Position numbers and translations under genes: made by a program. From Cellvibrio sp. KY-GH-1 (GTDB lineage Bacteria > Pseudomonadota > Gammaproteobacteria > Pseudomonadales > Cellvibrionaceae), in the NCBI RefSeq assembly GCF_008806975.1, contig NZ_CP031728.1, forward strand, positions 1,054,001 through 1,118,000: DNA of 64,000 bases, in the 5' to 3' direction. Shown here in pieces: positions 54,291 to 64,000 of this stretch (within the stretch, counting starts at the first letter, position 1; each line of letters opens with the position of its first letter). Under the pieces are notes generated by a model that was given only the letters and a program-made list of their open reading frames with translations, did no database searches and was not told the DNA's origin.

Positions 54291-56909
54291 GTGCTTGAAG
54301 CCTATCGTAAACAGGTCGCAGAACGCGCCGCAGAAGGTATTCCACCAAAACCACTAAACGCAGAACAAGTTGCCGGATTGGTTGAGTTGCTGAAGAATCC
54401 CCCCGCTGGTGAAAACGAAGTACTCCTTGATTTGATCACCAACCGCGTTCCGCCCGGCGTTGATGAAGCCGCCTATGTAAAAGCCGCTTTCTTAAGCGCG
54501 ATACTCAAAAACGAAGCAAGCTCTCCCCTCATTGATAAGCCCCTCGCGATTAAACTGCTCGGCATGATGCTCGGCGGTTACAACATCGAACCTTTGGTAA
54601 ACCTGCTCGACGACCCAACTCTGGCTCCCTTGGCTGCTGAAGAACTCAAACACACCCTGTTGATGTTTGACGCATTCCACGACGTGGAAGAGAAAGTAAA
54701 AGCAGGCAATGCGCATGCAAAAGCCTTGATGCAATCCTGGGCTGATGGCGAGTGGTTCACCAGCAAACCAAAAGTTGCAGAAAGCACCAAACTCACCGTA
54801 TTCAAAGTCACTGGTGAAACCAATACCGATGACCTGTCACCTGCACCTGATGCATGGTCGCGCCCGGATATCCCACTGCACGCACTGGCCATGTTCAAAA
54901 TGGCACGCGACGGCATTACTCCTGATCAACAAGGCTCAATCGGCCCGATCAAGCAAATCGAAGCACTGAAAACCAAAGGCTTCCCGCTGGTATTCGTCGG
55001 TGACGTTGTCGGTACCGGTTCTTCACGTAAATCCGCTACCAACTCTGTGCTCTGGTTCATCGGTGACGACATCCCCGGCGTACCCAACAAGCGCACCGGC
55101 GGTGTGTGTATCGGCGGCAAAGTAGCTCCAATTTTCTACAACACCATGGAAGATGCTGGCGCATTGGTATTTGAAGCTCCGGTTGACGACCTGAACATGG
55201 GCGATGTGATTGAGATTCGTCCTTACGACGGCAAAATTCTGAACGGCACCACCGGTGCAGTAATCTCTGAATTTGAATTGAAATCCGAAGTACTGCTGGA
55301 CGAAGTTCAAGCAGGCGGTCGCATTCCATTGATCGTTGGTCGCGGGCTGACCAGCAAAGCGCGCGAATCATTAGGTTTGCCGCCGAGCACCCTGTTCCGC
55401 TTGCCACAAGCACCTGCTGACACCGGTAAAGGCTACACTCTGGCTCAGAAGATGGTCGGTAAAGCCTGCGGCACCACCGGAATTCGTCCTGGCACTTACT
55501 GTGAACCAAAGATGACTACCGTTGGCTCTCAGGACACCACTGGCCCGATGACTCGTGACGAACTGAAAGATCTGGCTTGTTTGGGCTTCTCTGCCGACCT
55601 GACCATGCAGTCATTCTGTCACACCGCTGCTTATCCAAAGCCGGTTGATATCGAAACCCAACACACATTGCCCGACTTCATCATGACTCGTGGCGGCGTT
55701 TCGCTGCGTCCAGGCGACGGCATCATCCACTCATGGTTGAACCGTATGTTGCTGCCTGACACCGTAGGTACCGGTGGTGACTCTCACACCCGCTTCCCAA
55801 TCGGCATCTCCTTCCCAGCCGGTTCTGGCTTGGTTGCCTTCGCAGCAGCTACCGGCGTTATGCCACTGGATATGCCTGAGTCAGTGCTGGTTCGTTTCAA
55901 AGGCGAGTTGCAACCAGGTATCACTCTGCGTGACTTGGTGAACGCGATTCCGCTGTACGCTATCAAACAAGGTTTGTTGACCGTAGAGAAAAAAGGCAAA
56001 AAGAACATTTTCTCTGGTCGCATCCTGGAAGTAGAAGGCCTGCCAAACCTGAAAGTAGAACAAGCATTCGAAATTTCTGACGCATCAGCAGAGCGTTCAG
56101 CGGCTGGCTGTACTATCAAGCTCGACAAAGAGCCGATCATTGAATACCTGAAATCCAACATCACTATGCTGCGCTGGATGATCGAACAAGGTTACGGTGA
56201 TGTTCGCACCATTGAACGTCGTGCACGCAAAATGGAAGAGTGGCTGGCTAACCCGGTGTTGATGGAAGCTGATGCTGACGCAGAATACGCAGCGATCATC
56301 GACATCGATCTGGCCGACATCAAAGAGCCAATCCTGGCTTGCCCGAACGATCCGGACGATGTGAAAGTATTGTCAGACGTGCAAGGCGCGAAGATTGATG
56401 AAGTGTTTATCGGTTCTTGTATGACCAACATTGGTCACTTCCGTGCAGCCGGAAAACTGCTGGCCGCCACCAAAGAAGCTCTGACCACCCGTTTGTGGAT
56501 CGCCCCACCGACCAAGATGGATGCGCATCAGCTGATGGAAGAAGGCTACTACAGCATTTACGGCGTGAAAGGTGCCCGCACCGAAATGCCAGGTTGCTCG
56601 CTGTGCATGGGCAACCAGGCACGCGTTGCGAAAAACTCTACTGTGGTATCTACCTCCACCCGTAACTTCCCTAACCGTTTGGGTGAAGGTGCAGATGTGT
56701 ATTTGGCCTCTGCTGAGCTGGCGGCAATCGCTGCTATTCTTGGCAAGCTGCCAACGCCAGAGGAATACCTGAGCTACGCGCAGAAGATTGACAGCATGTC
56801 GGCCGATATTTACCGTTACCTCAACTTCAATGAAATTGAGGCCTACCAAGACGCGGCCAACGAAGGCAAACGTATTGCAGCGGTAGAGATTCAAACTGTT
56901 GCCGTTTAG
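54291..56909 (+). CDS. acnB: Bifunctional aconitate hydratase B / 2-methylisocitrate dehydratase AcnB
   Basis: A TCA cycle enzyme (citrate to isocitrate). The GTG at 54291 with GAGGAT eight bases upstream gives 872 residues beginning [16 protein letters not shown], as in AcnB. Iron-sulfur ligands are in [10 protein letters not shown] and [10 protein letters not shown], and the typical N-terminal HEAT-like domain and [13 protein letters not shown] block are present. Coding bias (favoured codons) suggests high expression. A strong terminator follows. Confidence 0.97.
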   Translation: MLEAYRKQVAERAAEGIPPKPLNAEQVAGLVELLKNPPAGENEVLLDLITNRVPPGVDEAAYVKAAFLSAILKNEASSPLIDKPLAIKLLGMMLGGYNIEPLVNLLDDPTLAPLAAEELKHTLLMFDAFHDVEEKVKAGNAHAKALMQSWADGEWFTSKPKVAESTKLTVFKVTGETNTDDLSPAPDAWSRPDIPLHALAMFKMARDGITPDQQGSIGPIKQIEALKTKGFPLVFVGDVVGTGSSRKSATNSVLWFIGDDIPGVPNKRTGGVCIGGKVAPIFYNTMEDAGALVFEAPVDDLNMGDVIEIRPYDGKILNGTTGAVISEFELKSEVLLDEVQAGGRIPLIVGRGLTSKARESLGLPPSTLFRLPQAPADTGKGYTLAQKMVGKACGTTGIRPGTYCEPKMTTVGSQDTTGPMTRDELKDLACLGFSADLTMQSFCHTAAYPKPVDIETQHTLPDFIMTRGGVSLRPGDGIIHSWLNRMLLPDTVGTGGDSHTRFPIGISFPAGSGLVAFAAATGVMPLDMPESVLVRFKGELQPGITLRDLVNAIPLYAIKQGLLTVEKKGKKNIFSGRILEVEGLPNLKVEQAFEISDASAERSAAGCTIKLDKEPIIEYLKSNITMLRWMIEQGYGDVRTIERRARKMEEWLANPVLMEADADAEYAAIIDIDLADIKEPILACPNDPDDVKVLSDVQGAKIDEVFIGSCMTNIGHFRAAGKLLAATKEALTTRLWIAPPTKMDAHQLMEEGYYSIYGVKGARTEMPGCSLCMGNQARVAKNSTVVSTSTRNFPNRLGEGADVYLASAELAAIAAILGKLPTPEEYLSYAQKIDSMSADIYRYLNFNEIEAYQDAANEGKRIAAVEIQTVAV

Positions 56910-56953
56910 TAAGGTGCTCTGGTTAAATTTGCCAGACAAAACCTTCGTGTTAC

Positions 56954-56986
56954 AAAAAAAGCCCGCTGCATAGCGGGCTTTTTTTT
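56954..56986 (+). terminator. Rho-independent terminator after acnB
   Basis: GCCCGCT-gcat-AGCGGGC is flanked by seven A and eight T, a textbook terminator, usable in both directions. Confidence 0.97.
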
Positions 56987-57131
56987 GCCACAATTTTCAC
57001 CCTAATTAACCATAACAAAAACCGGCAGGAAACCTTATCGCAACTATACTTCTGGCATAAATACTGCTCCCTCAGAGTAAATTATTCCTTTTCGTCATTT
57101 TTTTGGCGATTCATTTTATTGAGGCCTCACT

Positions 57132-59222
57132 ATGGATCAGCTGCAAGAACTTCTTCGCCAGGCAGAACTAAAACAAAAAAGTCTGGAACTGGAAATGGTA
57201 TTTCAGCGAAACATGGAGTTTTTTCGCCAAGCCGAACCCAATATTTACAACAAATATCGCGACTACAACCCCACCAAAATCAAGATGATGCTTGCGTCGG
57301 AAGGCTACATCAATCTTGTTAATGTGGACTTGGACAACTCACCGGTATTCAACAAAGACCCGGTTGCCTTCTGCCAGGAGTATGTCGACCAATACAAACT
57401 CCTTCCTTCGCGCTACCGCGTCCTCGCGCGCACAACACAGGCATTGGATGTTGAAAGCGACGCGCACATAAGTACCATGAACCCGCTGATCGACTTCATC
57501 AACTCCAAAGAAGTAACTAACGTCATTATTCCTTTAGAAAAAGAAACACAATTTATGTTGGTGATGGGCATTGGCCTTGGCCACCATATTAATCAACTGT
57601 TGAAATACACTGACATCAAACATCTATGCATTATTGAACCCCATGAAGATATTTTTTTTGCGGCTTTGCATACATTAGATTGGCTTAAACTCTATGAACA
57701 CTTTGATCGACAATACACAACGTTTAATTTGATTGTTGGCCAAACGCCAAGCGCATGTTACGACCAGATACGAGTTTACCTGAATCAAATCGGGTTATTT
57801 AATGCCGCGAGACCGAATGTATTCGATCATTTAAGCAGCCCGGAGATGAAAGCAACCACATCGATGTTCTTCGAAAAGCTTCCCACCCTTATCGGTGCAA
57901 TGGGCTACTTCGACGATGAGCAAATCAGCCTTTCACATTCCGTAGCCAACTATCGAAACAACACACCAATACTGCGAAATCACGCGCTACTAACCAACAG
58001 TTACACGGACAAACCTGCATTTGTCATTGCGAATGGCCCATCACTGGATAAAGCAAAGGATTTTCTGTTGTCCAATCGCGACAAAGCCATTATTTTTTCT
58101 TGTGGAACGGCACTAGGCTCACTCGCGAAACTCGGGATAAAACCAGACTTTCATATCGAAATGGAACGCACGCGGCCGGTGGTTGAATGGATTGAAACCT
58201 CTACGACGGAAGAATTCCGCAAAGACATTATTTTGCTCGGTTTAAACACAATTCACCCCGACACCTTTGGGTTATTCAACACCATTGGAATGGGCATGAA
58301 AAGCAACGACGTGGGGACACATTTTATTTGCCAATATATCGGCGAAGATCAGTTTGTCATAAACATGGCATTGTCCAACCCAACAGTTGGTAACACCGGT
58401 ATGGCATTCGCAGCCGCTCTGGGCTTTTCCAATATTTATATTTTTGGCATGGACTTCGGCTTTCCCGCAGAAGGAAAGCATCACTCTGAACTGAGTACGC
58501 ATTATGACATTGGCGACGAGCACCAGGAAGACCTGCACCTCTATAAACATGATGCTGAAGGAAACATCCTTCTCGATGGAAACTTTGGAAATAAAATAGT
58601 GAGTACGTCTGTTTATTCGCATGCGCGACTCGCTGTTGAAACCTTGCTAATACAAAACAAAAAGATTAACTGCTTCAACACGAGCGAGGGTGTATTAATT
58701 CGAGGAAGCACGCCTATTCGCTACAATGATATAGATTTTAGCAACCTACCAACCATTGATAAAAAACCATATGCCCGCAGCCTCTTCAACAAACATTTCA
58801 ACATGAATGGGCTTAAGAAAATTCATGACAACGAAGAAGTGATGAAAAAGTTCTCTCCCGCACTGGAACTATTCGATCAATTCAGGGCAATTTTTGCCAG
58901 GAATGCTACAAGCCGAAGCGAAGCGTTTCTAATGCTAAGCGAACATCACCACATTGCGCTGAATGCTGGCTTAGACAAAATAAAACAGTACGCCTACTCA
59001 CTCATCAAAGGCAGTGTTCATTCATTTAACTTTGTACTGGCGAAATCACTCTATAACGGAGCAAGCGAAAAGGAAGGTATTGAAATATTTAATCAAGCAA
59101 AAAAATATTACCTTGAGTTCATGGACCATGCAGAGCAAAAGCTTCGCAATGAACTTTTAAAGACTGACGCACGCACACGCAACCTGGCAGAAAAAGTCAA
59201 ACCGCAAAACAAATTGCACTGA
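57132..59222 (+). CDS. Motility accessory factor (Maf) glycosyltransferase family protein
   Basis: A 696-residue cytoplasmic protein of the Maf/DUF115 family, which transfers nonulosonic sugars (pseudaminic or legionaminic acid) to flagellin. The central DUF115 part includes AFVIANGPSLDKAKDFL (about 295), IIFSCGTALGSLAKLGIKPDFHIEMER and IYIFGMDFGF. The ATG is at 57132. It stands next to sugar-synthesis genes, which supports flagellin glycosylation, although no flagellin gene is in the window. Confidence 0.88.
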   Translation: MDQLQELLRQAELKQKSLELEMVFQRNMEFFRQAEPNIYNKYRDYNPTKIKMMLASEGYINLVNVDLDNSPVFNKDPVAFCQEYVDQYKLLPSRYRVLARTTQALDVESDAHISTMNPLIDFINSKEVTNVIIPLEKETQFMLVMGIGLGHHINQLLKYTDIKHLCIIEPHEDIFFAALHTLDWLKLYEHFDRQYTTFNLIVGQTPSACYDQIRVYLNQIGLFNAARPNVFDHLSSPEMKATTSMFFEKLPTLIGAMGYFDDEQISLSHSVANYRNNTPILRNHALLTNSYTDKPAFVIANGPSLDKAKDFLLSNRDKAIIFSCGTALGSLAKLGIKPDFHIEMERTRPVVEWIETSTTEEFRKDIILLGLNTIHPDTFGLFNTIGMGMKSNDVGTHFICQYIGEDQFVINMALSNPTVGNTGMAFAAALGFSNIYIFGMDFGFPAEGKHHSELSTHYDIGDEHQEDLHLYKHDAEGNILLDGNFGNKIVSTSVYSHARLAVETLLIQNKKINCFNTSEGVLIRGSTPIRYNDIDFSNLPTIDKKPYARSLFNKHFNMNGLKKIHDNEEVMKKFSPALELFDQFRAIFARNATSRSEAFLMLSEHHHIALNAGLDKIKQYAYSLIKGSVHSFNFVLAKSLYNGASEKEGIEIFNQAKKYYLEFMDHAEQKLRNELLKTDARTRNLAEKVKPQNKLH

Positions 59223-59250
59223 TCTGGTCCTACCCACAAATGCAGAAACA

Positions 59251-60399
59251 TCAAAATTGACGCAGCAACCAGGCGTCAATTTTTTTATGAGTCGCTTTAA
59301 TATTCGACAAAAGCGCCGCCGTAATTACATGACCGTCAACATGCTGACCTGATAAAGCCAACTGAGACTGATCAAACAAAGTCGCGGAAAATCCCGCTGC
59401 CGTTACATCAACCGCTAACGCACTTAAATTAAGTTCTCGATATAAATGACTAATCTGCGGATAACAAACCAATCCCAATGTCGGCACACCCATTCCTAAA
59501 GGGCATACGTTAGCGTGAAAACGCATTGCCAAAACCAGACTAGCCTGCTGATACAGTGAAAATTGCCTATCGCCGCCGACGGTTCCTACCAAATATGGCG
59601 CAACAGCAACTCGACGACGACGCAAGTTATCCGGTAAAAATTCTATTACTGAAGATATAGGCGCATAATCGCGAAAAATATGCGGAACAAACACGAGGTT
59701 CAAATCATGATTGGCGGTAAGCAGCTGTTCAAGGCAGCCAGCAAACTCTTTAAAAAAACCTTCAGCTGACAAAAAGTTTTGCCCGCCTTTGAAACGAGTA
59801 TCCAACATATCTCCCGCCAAATTTATAACAATATTCCGGGGAGAATTTTCCAATTCGGGAAGGCTGTGCGCCGCTGGCGTCACAAAAAAACCACCATCTG
59901 GAACAGCAGACACCGCTCGCGAGTAATACTCACCGAGATATTTTTCCAGGGTATCCACAGCGCCATCATTGCGCACCGCCACAAAAAATCTATCGTCTGC
60001 CAGGATACAATCCATAAACGCCCGAAAGCGCTGCAAACAGATGTCCGGCACCCCCTGACCTGCGTCAACACCCAATCCGTAAAAAAGCACCGGGCAACGA
60101 ATTTTAGCCAAGAGTTCGGGCGGCAAATCAATCGAACATCCGGTACGCGAACTCTCAACCCAAAGTTCGAAATAATTGCCACCGCCTATCAACAAAAGAT
60201 CAAATTGATTGGCGTAACTAATAAAGTCGTCATCAAAAAATCGCTGTTTCCAATAGAACTCCCGAATTTCCAGTTCGGTAAAGTTCAGCTGAAATGAAAG
60301 GTTTTGCGCAAACTGTGCCCGAGCACCTGCGTGATTCGCATTGTCGCCTATATTGCCGGAAAAGCTTGCCAGGTGAAGAACTTTTAAATGTCGTAGCAT
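59251..60399 (-). CDS. Polysaccharide pyruvyl transferase-like protein
   Basis: A 382-residue protein of the PS pyruvyl transferase family, which acts on surface glycans. Markers are SGNIGDNANHAGARAQF at the N-terminus, LLLIGGGNYFELW, PVLFYGLGVDAGQG and LAMRFHANVCPLGMGVP. Pyruvate ketal transfer is the family reaction, but many members have other roles. It overlaps the amidotransferase stop by one base, so the two belong to one operon. Confidence 0.83.
   Translation of the reverse strand: MLRHLKVLHLASFSGNIGDNANHAGARAQFAQNLSFQLNFTELEIREFYWKQRFFDDDFISYANQFDLLLIGGGNYFELWVESSRTGCSIDLPPELLAKIRCPVLFYGLGVDAGQGVPDICLQRFRAFMDCILADDRFFVAVRNDGAVDTLEKYLGEYYSRAVSAVPDGGFFVTPAAHSLPELENSPRNIVINLAGDMLDTRFKGGQNFLSAEGFFKEFAGCLEQLLTANHDLNLVFVPHIFRDYAPISSVIEFLPDNLRRRRVAVAPYLVGTVGGDRQFSLYQQASLVLAMRFHANVCPLGMGVPTLGLVCYPQISHLYRELNLSALAVDVTAAGFSATLFDQSQLALSGQHVDGHVITAALLSNIKATHKKIDAWLLRQF
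59256..59287. terminator. Terminator between Maf and pyruvyl transferase-like genes
   Basis: ATTGACGC and GCGTCAAT pair around nine bases and are followed by seven T on the plus strand. It overlaps the last codons of the convergent gene. Confidence 0.9.
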
Positions 60400-61613
60400 T
60401 AGGCCTCACTTTGCCACACAGTATGGCGTAATCGCCATTGGCCATATTCATCCCTAACCCATAAATGCGGTGAACGGAATTTATCAACTGATTGCCAAAA
60501 TTCCTGTTCACTCGAACTAATGTAGTCTAGAAACTCATGGAAATATTTTTTGGGAAATTCCTGATCATATTTTTTAACCAGATGCACAGCCTCTTCCCGG
60601 GTAATTTTCCCATTTCGAACCTCCTGAGCAGCATCATAGGTTGCTCGGCCAATGCCAAATTTGATCAAGGTAGTGAAATAGTGAAATGGGTCGATCTTAT
60701 CGTCGATACTACTGTATTTTGAATAGGAACCTTCGGTGCGATCGGGGTTCGCCTGGAAGCCGGTATGCTCAGCCGCATAGTAATAACATTCCTGGGGATC
60801 CCATTTCAGGTAATAGCCAAGGTAGTGAACTTCAATATTTTTTTCTGCCAATAGCTCCGGGCGCGGCGCGATATACGGAGTAAAATCATTCAACGTAAAA
60901 TCATATTGGTCAATAATTTCGCGCACAGTCACGCCACCCAAACGCATGTCTAATGGATCATCGGTAGAGAAGAACTTGGGATCCATTGTTGGCTTAGCGT
61001 TCTCATCAACTTTATTGCCATACTCCGCCTGATTCTCGCCATACATGACTAACGGAACATTAAATTTTGCAGCCATTAATGGCCCAATAATTCGCTGGCC
61101 AACAATAAACGGTTGAAATGGATGCAGAAGATTAATAAACGCGAGGCGCGTTAACAGGCGGTGCAGCTTACCATTGGGTGTAAATAACACATTGTCCAAT
61201 CCTCCAACATGCATCCAATTTTGCATGTTTTTCCAACCAATATCAGTGTACAGGTGCGGGGACCAGGTTACCGTCAATGGGTTCATTCCGTATTTATATT
61301 TCAAAACATGCGCGGTGAACGCACTGTCCTTTCCTCCACTACCAGGAACTATTACATCGTAACCGCCATCGTTGCGCTTAAAGCGGGCTAACAATGCTTT
61401 TAATTCATCCTCTTTCTGTTTCCAATCAATCCCCTGATCTTTCTGCTCGGCGAAACGGCAAGCACTGCAAATACCGTCATCGTCAAAATCAATTACTGAT
61501 TTTTTTTCCGTGGCCGTATGTTTGAACTCAACGGTAGAATTAGGGCGCTGATTGGAAATTACACATCGCTTACAAAACGTAACTTGTGGAGGGAGACCAA
61601 AAAAAGTTTCCAT
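60399..61613 (-). CDS. N-acetyl sugar amidotransferase (WbpG/PseA-like)
   Basis: A 404-residue ATP-dependent enzyme. The ATG at 61613 is used; a GTG at 61625 is possible. PGSGGKDSAF is the PP-loop near residue 90, and zinc-type cysteine pairs lie at CKRCV and CSAC near the N-terminus. In related loci it works with a HisH/HisF-type pair, which supplies ammonia, to put an amidino group on an N-acetyl sugar. The downstream genes hisH- and hisF-like are present here, confirming the set. Confidence 0.9.
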   Translation of the reverse strand: METFFGLPPQVTFCKRCVISNQRPNSTVEFKHTATEKKSVIDFDDDGICSACRFAEQKDQGIDWKQKEDELKALLARFKRNDGGYDVIVPGSGGKDSAFTAHVLKYKYGMNPLTVTWSPHLYTDIGWKNMQNWMHVGGLDNVLFTPNGKLHRLLTRLAFINLLHPFQPFIVGQRIIGPLMAAKFNVPLVMYGENQAEYGNKVDENAKPTMDPKFFSTDDPLDMRLGGVTVREIIDQYDFTLNDFTPYIAPRPELLAEKNIEVHYLGYYLKWDPQECYYYAAEHTGFQANPDRTEGSYSKYSSIDDKIDPFHYFTTLIKFGIGRATYDAAQEVRNGKITREEAVHLVKKYDQEFPKKYFHEFLDYISSSEQEFWQSVDKFRSPHLWVRDEYGQWRLRHTVWQSEA

Positions 61614-61673
61614 AATCAGACTCACTTAGTCATTCGACACAGTAAAAAATTAGGTTTATTTATCTTCATTTTG

Positions 61674-62315
61674 TTAATTGAAAACAAATGATTTAAGCAA
61701 AGATAAGCCTAATGCACCGCTTTTCTCTGGATGAAATTGCACACCACAAACTCGACCGTTTATCGCCATGGAGCAATAGTCGATTCCCGCGTAAGTCGTG
61801 GTTGCCAGTAAATGCTCTGGCTTATCCGGTACACATACAAAACTATGCACAAAGTAATAAAATCCATCCAATGCAGTAGATGCAAACACGGCGTCAGCAT
61901 CAGCGTTTTTATTCCAGCTAACCGCACTCCATTCAATGTGCGGTAACCTGGCGGGAACTGGCAATTGCTTTTCCTCTGCATAACGGGAGAAATGAATAAC
62001 CCTACCCGGGATTATCCCTAACCCTTTTGCCCCGCCATGCTCCTCGCCAAAATCAAACAACATTTGCATCCCAACACAAATGCCCAACATGGGCTTACCC
62101 TGGGATACATAGGTTTTGATCGCATTATCCAGCGAATATTCCTTTAACTTTTGCATACAATATGGAAAGGAACCAACGCCAGGTAAAACTAATCGATCTG
62201 CCGCAATAATACGCTCAGGATCGCGAGTCAATTCCACTTCACAACCAATAAATTCAAACGCGTTCGTCAAACTGCGGATATTGCCTACACCATAATCAAC
62301 AATCACGAGCTTCAT
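61674..62315 (-). CDS. HisH-like glutamine amidotransferase of sugar amidination
   Basis: A 213-residue class I glutamine amidotransferase. The catalytic Cys is in MLGICVGMQML (about residue 80) and the His/Glu pair in VQFHPEKSG. Despite the histidine-synthesis family it lies in a sugar locus next to a WbpG-like enzyme, so it probably feeds ammonia to sugar amidination. Its ATG overlaps the HisF-like stop (ATGA). Confidence 0.88.
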   Translation of the reverse strand: MKLVIVDYGVGNIRSLTNAFEFIGCEVELTRDPERIIAADRLVLPGVGSFPYCMQKLKEYSLDNAIKTYVSQGKPMLGICVGMQMLFDFGEEHGGAKGLGIIPGRVIHFSRYAEEKQLPVPARLPHIEWSAVSWNKNADADAVFASTALDGFYYFVHSFVCVPDKPEHLLATTTYAGIDYCSMAINGRVCGVQFHPEKSGALGLSLLKSFVFN

Positions 62316-63070
62316 ACACTGACCTCGCGTCTCACTGGATATCCTGCATCCGCGATTGCCACTTTTACGTTGCCAATAGAAATCAGGTCATAATGAAATA
62401 TGCTCGCACAAGCAATAGCACTGGGAACAGTCGTATTTAAAAGGCTCGCGATATCGCTCACTTTACCCATTCCGCCGCAGGCTATTACGGGAATAGAAAC
62501 CGCGCGATTTACTGCGGCAATCAATTGATTGTCAAAGCCCCGTTTTGTACCTTCCTGATCAATCGAAGTTATCAATAATTCGCCTGCACCAAGGCTCTCT
62601 AATTTTTTTGCCCAATCGATTGCATTTAGTTGCGTCGGTTCACGACCATTATCGATGTAGGCCTCCCAGGAACTGCCCACGCGTTTAGCCTCGATTGAGG
62701 CAACTACACACTGGTTACCAAAACGTTGGGAAGCCTTCTGAATAATCTCCGGGTTGTGCACGGCTGCGGTGTTGATCGCGACTTTATCCGCACCCGATTG
62801 CAAACACTGGTGAATGTCATCCAGAGTACGAATACCACCGCCCATGGTGATAGGTATAAAAATTTCCTTACAGGCCGCTTCAACAATATGAAATAAATTG
62901 TTGCGATCATAAAGACTGGCAACTGCATCCATAAAAAGGATCTCATCTATTCCACTCTGGTAATAGCGGAGCGCCATTTCGTTAGGGTTACCCACTTTCC
63001 TGAGCCCCTCTAAATGGATTCCCTTGATCACAAACTCATTTTTAATATCGATTCGGGAAATAACTCTCAC
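62312..63070 (-). CDS. HisF-like cyclase of sugar amidination
   Basis: A 252-residue TIM barrel. The GTG at 63070 gives MRVISRIDIKNEFVIKGIHLEG, matching nonulosonate HisF-like proteins, and overlaps the upstream stop as GTGA. The glycine-rich phosphate sites MGGGIRTLDDI and ACGGMGK are present. It partners the HisH-like protein and delivers ammonia or acts with the amidotransferase; histidine synthesis is unlikely from context. Confidence 0.88.
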   Translation of the reverse strand: MRVISRIDIKNEFVIKGIHLEGLRKVGNPNEMALRYYQSGIDEILFMDAVASLYDRNNLFHIVEAACKEIFIPITMGGGIRTLDDIHQCLQSGADKVAINTAAVHNPEIIQKASQRFGNQCVVASIEAKRVGSSWEAYIDNGREPTQLNAIDWAKKLESLGAGELLITSIDQEGTKRGFDNQLIAAVNRAVSIPVIACGGMGKVSDIASLLNTTVPSAIACASIFHYDLISIGNVKVAIADAGYPVRREVSV

Positions 63071-64000
63071 GCGGTACCTGCCCAATCAACAAACTTTTTC
63101 TGATTGCTGGTTTTCCACACATCTTCATCACGCAGAATATCTAAAAAACGCATACAGCTATTCCCTTCGCCAAAATGCTGAACAGGTTCGACCGTAAGGT
63201 TTTTTATTGCGTAAATTGCCGCGTCTATTTCATCTTTTTGACTAAGGCAATTAATAACACTTGGCAAGTCAGCACGATCCGTTTGCCGGGTTCCAATGTT
63301 AATAGCCGGCACACCATAGTAAGGTGCCTCCATTAATGCGGAACTGGAATTGCCAATCATGTAGCTGGCATGTTTTAACAGTGTCAGGAAGTAATCAAAA
63401 CGCATTGAGGGGTAAACTTTAAAATGCAAGGTATTGCTTTCTATGCGCGAATATTCATGAATAATAGCAGCACTGCCGCTATCATTATTGGGATAGATAA
63501 CGACGTAGTTTTCTCCAGACTCGACTACCGCATCGACCAAACACTTCACTTGCCTGCGCATGTCATCCACCTCGGTAGTGACCGGGTGAAAAAGCATAAT
63601 GGCGTATTGCTCAAACGGAATGCCATACCATTCCTTTACTTGCTCAAGACTGGGTAAGTCGGGAGAAAACAACGCGTCCACATCAGGGGACCCAATAGGA
63701 TAAACATTGTTGCGATTTTCGCCTAACTGAATAAGACGCTGCATTGCTCGTTCATTAGAGACGAAATGCAAGTGAGAAAGCTTACTTACGGAGTGGCGAA
63801 TCAAGTCATCAATGGTACCGGAGACTTCACCACCCTCGATATGTGCAACCAGGATATTATTGAGACTTCCAACAATGGCGCCCGCCATAGCTTCTACCCT
63901 GTCACCGTGAACCACGATCATATCCGGCTTAATTTCTTTTACGTAATCTGAAAGCCCCGCGATGGTTTTAGCGAGTATAGAATCCATCGTATCGCTGTAA
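63067..64000 (-). CDS. UDP-N-acetylglucosamine 2-epimerase (hydrolysing) NeuC/LegG-like (5' cut by window edge)
   Basis: The last ~310 residues of a ~380-residue hydrolysing epimerase. The frame stays open to base 64000, so the start lies outside. Family markers are MIVVHGDRVEAMAGAIVG, HIEGGEVSGTIDD, FHPVTTEVDD and IGNSSSALMEAPYYGVP. Such enzymes release the N-acetyl hexosamine used for sialic- or legionaminic-type sugars. With the HisH/HisF/amidotransferase set and Maf it suggests an amidino nonulosonate on flagellin. Confidence 0.9.
   Translation of the reverse strand, partial: YSDTMDSILAKTIAGLSDYVKEIKPDMIVVHGDRVEAMAGAIVGSLNNILVAHIEGGEVSGTIDDLIRHSVSKLSHLHFVSNERAMQRLIQLGENRNNVYPIGSPDVDALFSPDLPSLEQVKEWYGIPFEQYAIMLFHPVTTEVDDMRRQVKCLVDAVVESGENYVVIYPNNDSGSAAIIHEYSRIESNTLHFKVYPSMRFDYFLTLLKHASYMIGNSSSALMEAPYYGVPAINIGTRQTDRADLPSVINCLSQKDEIDAAIYAIKNLTVEPVQHFGEGNSCMRFLDILRDEDVWKTSNQKKFVDWAGTA

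Noticed and set aside
56373..56993. A 206-residue minus-strand open frame over the end of acnB
   Set aside because: Shadow of acnB; it also runs through the acnB terminator.
62312..63070. Histidine biosynthesis gene hisF (with hisH)
   Set aside because: No other his genes are near, the start matches nonulosonate HisF-like proteins, and a WbpG-like amidotransferase follows.
1..64000. tRNA or rRNA genes, including a tRNA attachment site for the accessory block
   Set aside because: No tRNA-like fold or rRNA sequence was recognised on either strand by reading; a tRNAscan run would be decisive.

Overview
The window looks like a chromosomal segment of a gammaproteobacterium close to Cellvibrio (Cellvibrionaceae). 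The reasons are the Pseudomonas-like nar/moa gene content, Anr/FNR-type boxes, MiaE and AcnB, and a giant exported protein with poly-serine linkers and carbohydrate-binding-like modules, a style typical of that group. The genus is inferred, not proven. Both window edges cut genes: narG on the left and a NeuC/LegG-like epimerase on the right.

Bases 1-26417 form a nearly continuous anaerobic nitrate-respiration region. It holds narGHJI with a parvulin-type prolyl isomerase and a di-iron repair protein; class III ribonucleotide reductase (nrdG, nrdD); O2-independent ubiquinone synthesis (ubiT, ubiU, ubiV); two separate nitrate/nitrite transporters; the molybdenum cofactor set (mobA, moaA-E behind a Moco riboswitch, moeA); an orphan narL; and hemN. 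Together they supply the enzyme, its cofactors, quinone, heme, deoxynucleotides and substrate transport for life without oxygen. Two perfect FNR/Anr boxes and several NarL-like palindromes tie the pieces together. Two less expected members are a heme-motif/FG-GAP repeat secreted protein and a DGC-domain cysteine protein.

Bases 26458-38360 are accessory DNA. They hold a truncated abortive-infection-like gene, an HTH protein, a papain/transglutaminase-like protein, and a divergent XRE regulator facing a coupled DNA-binding protein and SF2 helicase. A tyrosine recombinase, a SprT-like metalloprotease and a Tn3-family transposase follow. Beyond them lie palindromic and tandem repeats and an orphan Rhs C-terminal fragment with candidate immunity genes.

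Bases 38600-51411 hold a roughly 4106-residue exported SpvB/Rhs protein (minus strand). It has about 300-residue fibronectin-like repeats, two CBM6/35-like modules, an SpvB domain, FG-GAP repeats, YD repeats and an unassigned C-terminal tail. It is translationally coupled to a small lipoprotein, which is a candidate immunity partner. This is the most unusual system in the window.

Bases 51669-64000 return to core genes (miaE, a DUF1289 gene, an SMP-30-like lipoprotein, acnB) and then a flagellin/surface glycosylation locus. That locus has a Maf glycosyltransferase, a pyruvyl transferase-like protein, and an amidotransferase/HisH/HisF/NeuC-like set fitting an amidino-modified nonulosonic (legionaminic-type) sugar.
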